From: Bacteroidota bacterium
GTDB taxonomy: Bacteria > Bacteroidota > Bacteroidia > Chitinophagales > Chitinophagaceae
Assembly: GCA_947441205.1 (NCBI GenBank)
Contig: CANETM010000078.1
Span: forward strand, 1-7,275
Reading direction: 5' to 3'
Length of the DNA: 7,275 nucleotides
Numbering within the stretch: the stretch's first letter is position 1; the number at the start of each line of letters is the position of its first letter. The notes beneath the pieces are model-generated. The model ran no database searches and was not told the DNA's origin. It was given only the letters and a program-made list of their open reading frames with translations. Positions 6,114-7,275 of this stretch are shown piece by piece. The translations under genes were made by a program, and so were the position numbers.

Positions 6114-7268
6114 TTATCGTGTAATACTACGACCAATGACTATTTTCTGTATCTCACTTGTACCTTCGTAAATTTGAGTAATTTTTGCATCACGCATTAA
6201 TCTTTCAACATGAAACTCTTTTACAAAGCCATAACCTCCATGTATTTGAACAGCCTCAGTGGTCACCCACATGGCCGTATCACTAGCATATAGTTTTGCC
6301 ATTGCAGCCGTAGTGGTATAATCCATATGATTGTCTTTTTCCCAAGCAGCTTTAAAACAAAGTAAACGTGCTGTTTCAATTTTAGTAGCCATTTCTGCTA
6401 ATTTAAACTGAATCGCTTGGTGTTCATGAATTGGCTTACCAAATGATTTTCTTTGTTTACTATAAGCAAGTGCTAATTCGTAAGCTCCACTAGCAATCCC
6501 TAATGCTTGTGCAGCAATACCTATACGTCCACCATTTAAAGTTTTCATTGCGAAATTAAAACCAAATCCGTCGTCACCTATTCTATTTTCTTTAGGCACT
6601 TTAACATCCGAAAACGAAACTGCATGTGTATCACTACCCCTTATACCCAATTTATTTTCTTTAATACCTACACTAATTCCGGGTGTATCTTTTTCAATAA
6701 TAAAAGCATTAATTCCTTTATGCCCTTTTGTATAATCAGTTTGTGCAATCACCAAATAAATGCTTGCAGTCGAACCATTGGTAATCCAATTTTTTACTCC
6801 ATTAATAACATAGTGATCTCCATTATCTACGGCACTTGTATGTTGATGAGTCGCATCACTTCCAGCTTCAGGTTCGCTTAATAAAAAGGCGCCGATATGT
6901 AATTGACCATCCTTATTTCCTTGTGCTAAATGCGTTAGATATTTTTGTTTTTGTTGTTCTGTCCCATAATGTTCTAACCCCCAACAAACCAAACTATTAT
7001 TGACACTCATCGCAACACTTATACTACTGTCCACTTTACTAATTTCCTCCATTGCTAATACATAGCTAATGGTATCCATGCCAGCACCTCCGTATGCTGA
7101 ACTAGTCATCATACCTAAAAAACCTAAATTTGATAATTGTAATAGAATATCTTTTCCAACAATTTGTTTTTCATCCCTTTCAATTACACCAGGCAAACAT
7201 TGTAATTGTGCAAATTCACGTGCAGCATTTTGAATCATTAACTGCTCGTCTGTTAATTTAAAATCCAT
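6114..7268 (-). CDS. Acyl-CoA dehydrogenase (short-chain/branched-chain type, FAD-dependent)
   Basis: A complete 384-residue flavoenzyme that oxidises an acyl-CoA to the trans-2-enoyl-CoA, passing electrons to electron-transfer flavoprotein. The helical N-terminal domain begins MDFKLTDEQ. The middle beta domain carries family signature 1, GAFLLSEPEAGSD (126-138), and NGVKNWITNG (156-165). The C-terminal domain has RKSFGKPIHEHQAIQFKLA (273-291) and signature 2, QIHGGYGFVKEFHVERLMRD (341-360). QIYEGTSEIQ (365-374) contains E368, the position of the catalytic base in SCAD/butyryl-CoA-type enzymes, unlike isovaleryl- or long-chain enzymes, where it lies elsewhere. The exact substrate (butyryl-, 2-methylbutyryl-, isobutyryl-CoA or similar) cannot be fixed. 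The start at 7268 gives a standard N-terminus, but only 7 bases upstream are visible, so promoter and upstream operon partners are unknown. yggS follows on the same strand. Confidence 0.95.
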   Translation of the reverse strand: MDFKLTDEQLMIQNAAREFAQLQCLPGVIERDEKQIVGKDILLQLSNLGFLGMMTSSAYGGAGMDTISYVLAMEEISKVDSSISVAMSVNNSLVCWGLEHYGTEQQKQKYLTHLAQGNKDGQLHIGAFLLSEPEAGSDATHQHTSAVDNGDHYVINGVKNWITNGSTASIYLVIAQTDYTKGHKGINAFIIEKDTPGISVGIKENKLGIRGSDTHAVSFSDVKVPKENRIGDDGFGFNFAMKTLNGGRIGIAAQALGIASGAYELALAYSKQRKSFGKPIHEHQAIQFKLAEMATKIETARLLCFKAAWEKDNHMDYTTTAAMAKLYASDTAMWVTTEAVQIHGGYGFVKEFHVERLMRDAKITQIYEGTSEIQKIVIGRSITR

Positions 7269-7275
7269 ACCAATA

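Noticed and set aside
6624..6881. Plus-strand 85-codon open frame within the acyl-CoA dehydrogenase gene
   Set aside because: Antisense to conserved acyl-CoA dehydrogenase sequence, with Cys/Ile/Asn/Ser-rich composition typical of a shadow frame.
1..7275. Novel defence, mobile or CRISPR-type system
   Set aside because: All six genes belong to well-known housekeeping or metabolic families. No direct-repeat arrays, transposase, integrase, attachment sites or RNA genes were seen, and base composition looks even throughout.

Overview
The window looks like ordinary chromosomal DNA from an AT-rich member of the Bacteroidota. Three things point there. SecD and SecF are fused in one reading frame. 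None of the starts has a clear Shine-Dalgarno sequence; they sit behind A/T-rich leaders instead. The proteins (MCM-like mutase, YggS, HesB/IscA-type protein, secreted M20 hydrolase ending its signal in NAQ) read like those of Chitinophagaceae or relatives, but family level is a guess from memory.

Layout. Positions 1-1734 (+) hold the C-terminal part of a SecDF preprotein translocase subunit whose 5' part lies outside the window. It ends in a strong hairpin terminator (1749-1790). Facing it is a small A-type iron-sulfur carrier gene (1909-2259, -) with its own terminator (1855-1879). A 114-bp divergent intergenic region separates that gene from a methylmalonyl-CoA mutase catalytic subunit (2374-3942, +), followed 38 bp later by an exported M20-family amidohydrolase/peptidase (3981-5276, +). 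These two may be co-transcribed. A bidirectional hairpin (5355-5389) separates them from a minus-strand pair: acyl-CoA dehydrogenase (6114-7268) and then, 45 bp downstream, the PLP-homeostasis protein YggS (5394-6068).

How the genes relate. The acyl-CoA dehydrogenase and the mutase both fit acyl-CoA catabolism (branched-chain or short-chain acyl-CoA oxidation, and the propionyl-CoA/methylmalonyl-CoA/succinyl-CoA route). They are on opposite strands, so they are not one operon. The other genes are housekeeping: protein export, Fe-S assembly, PLP balance, extracytoplasmic amide hydrolysis.

I found no mobile element, CRISPR array, tRNA/rRNA, phage gene or defence system, and no convincing undescribed system. 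The points most worth a second look are the mutase that lacks its own cobalamin-binding domain with no partner subunit nearby, a vicinal Cys-Cys pair in the Fe-S carrier protein, and some 3'-UTR hairpin structures.
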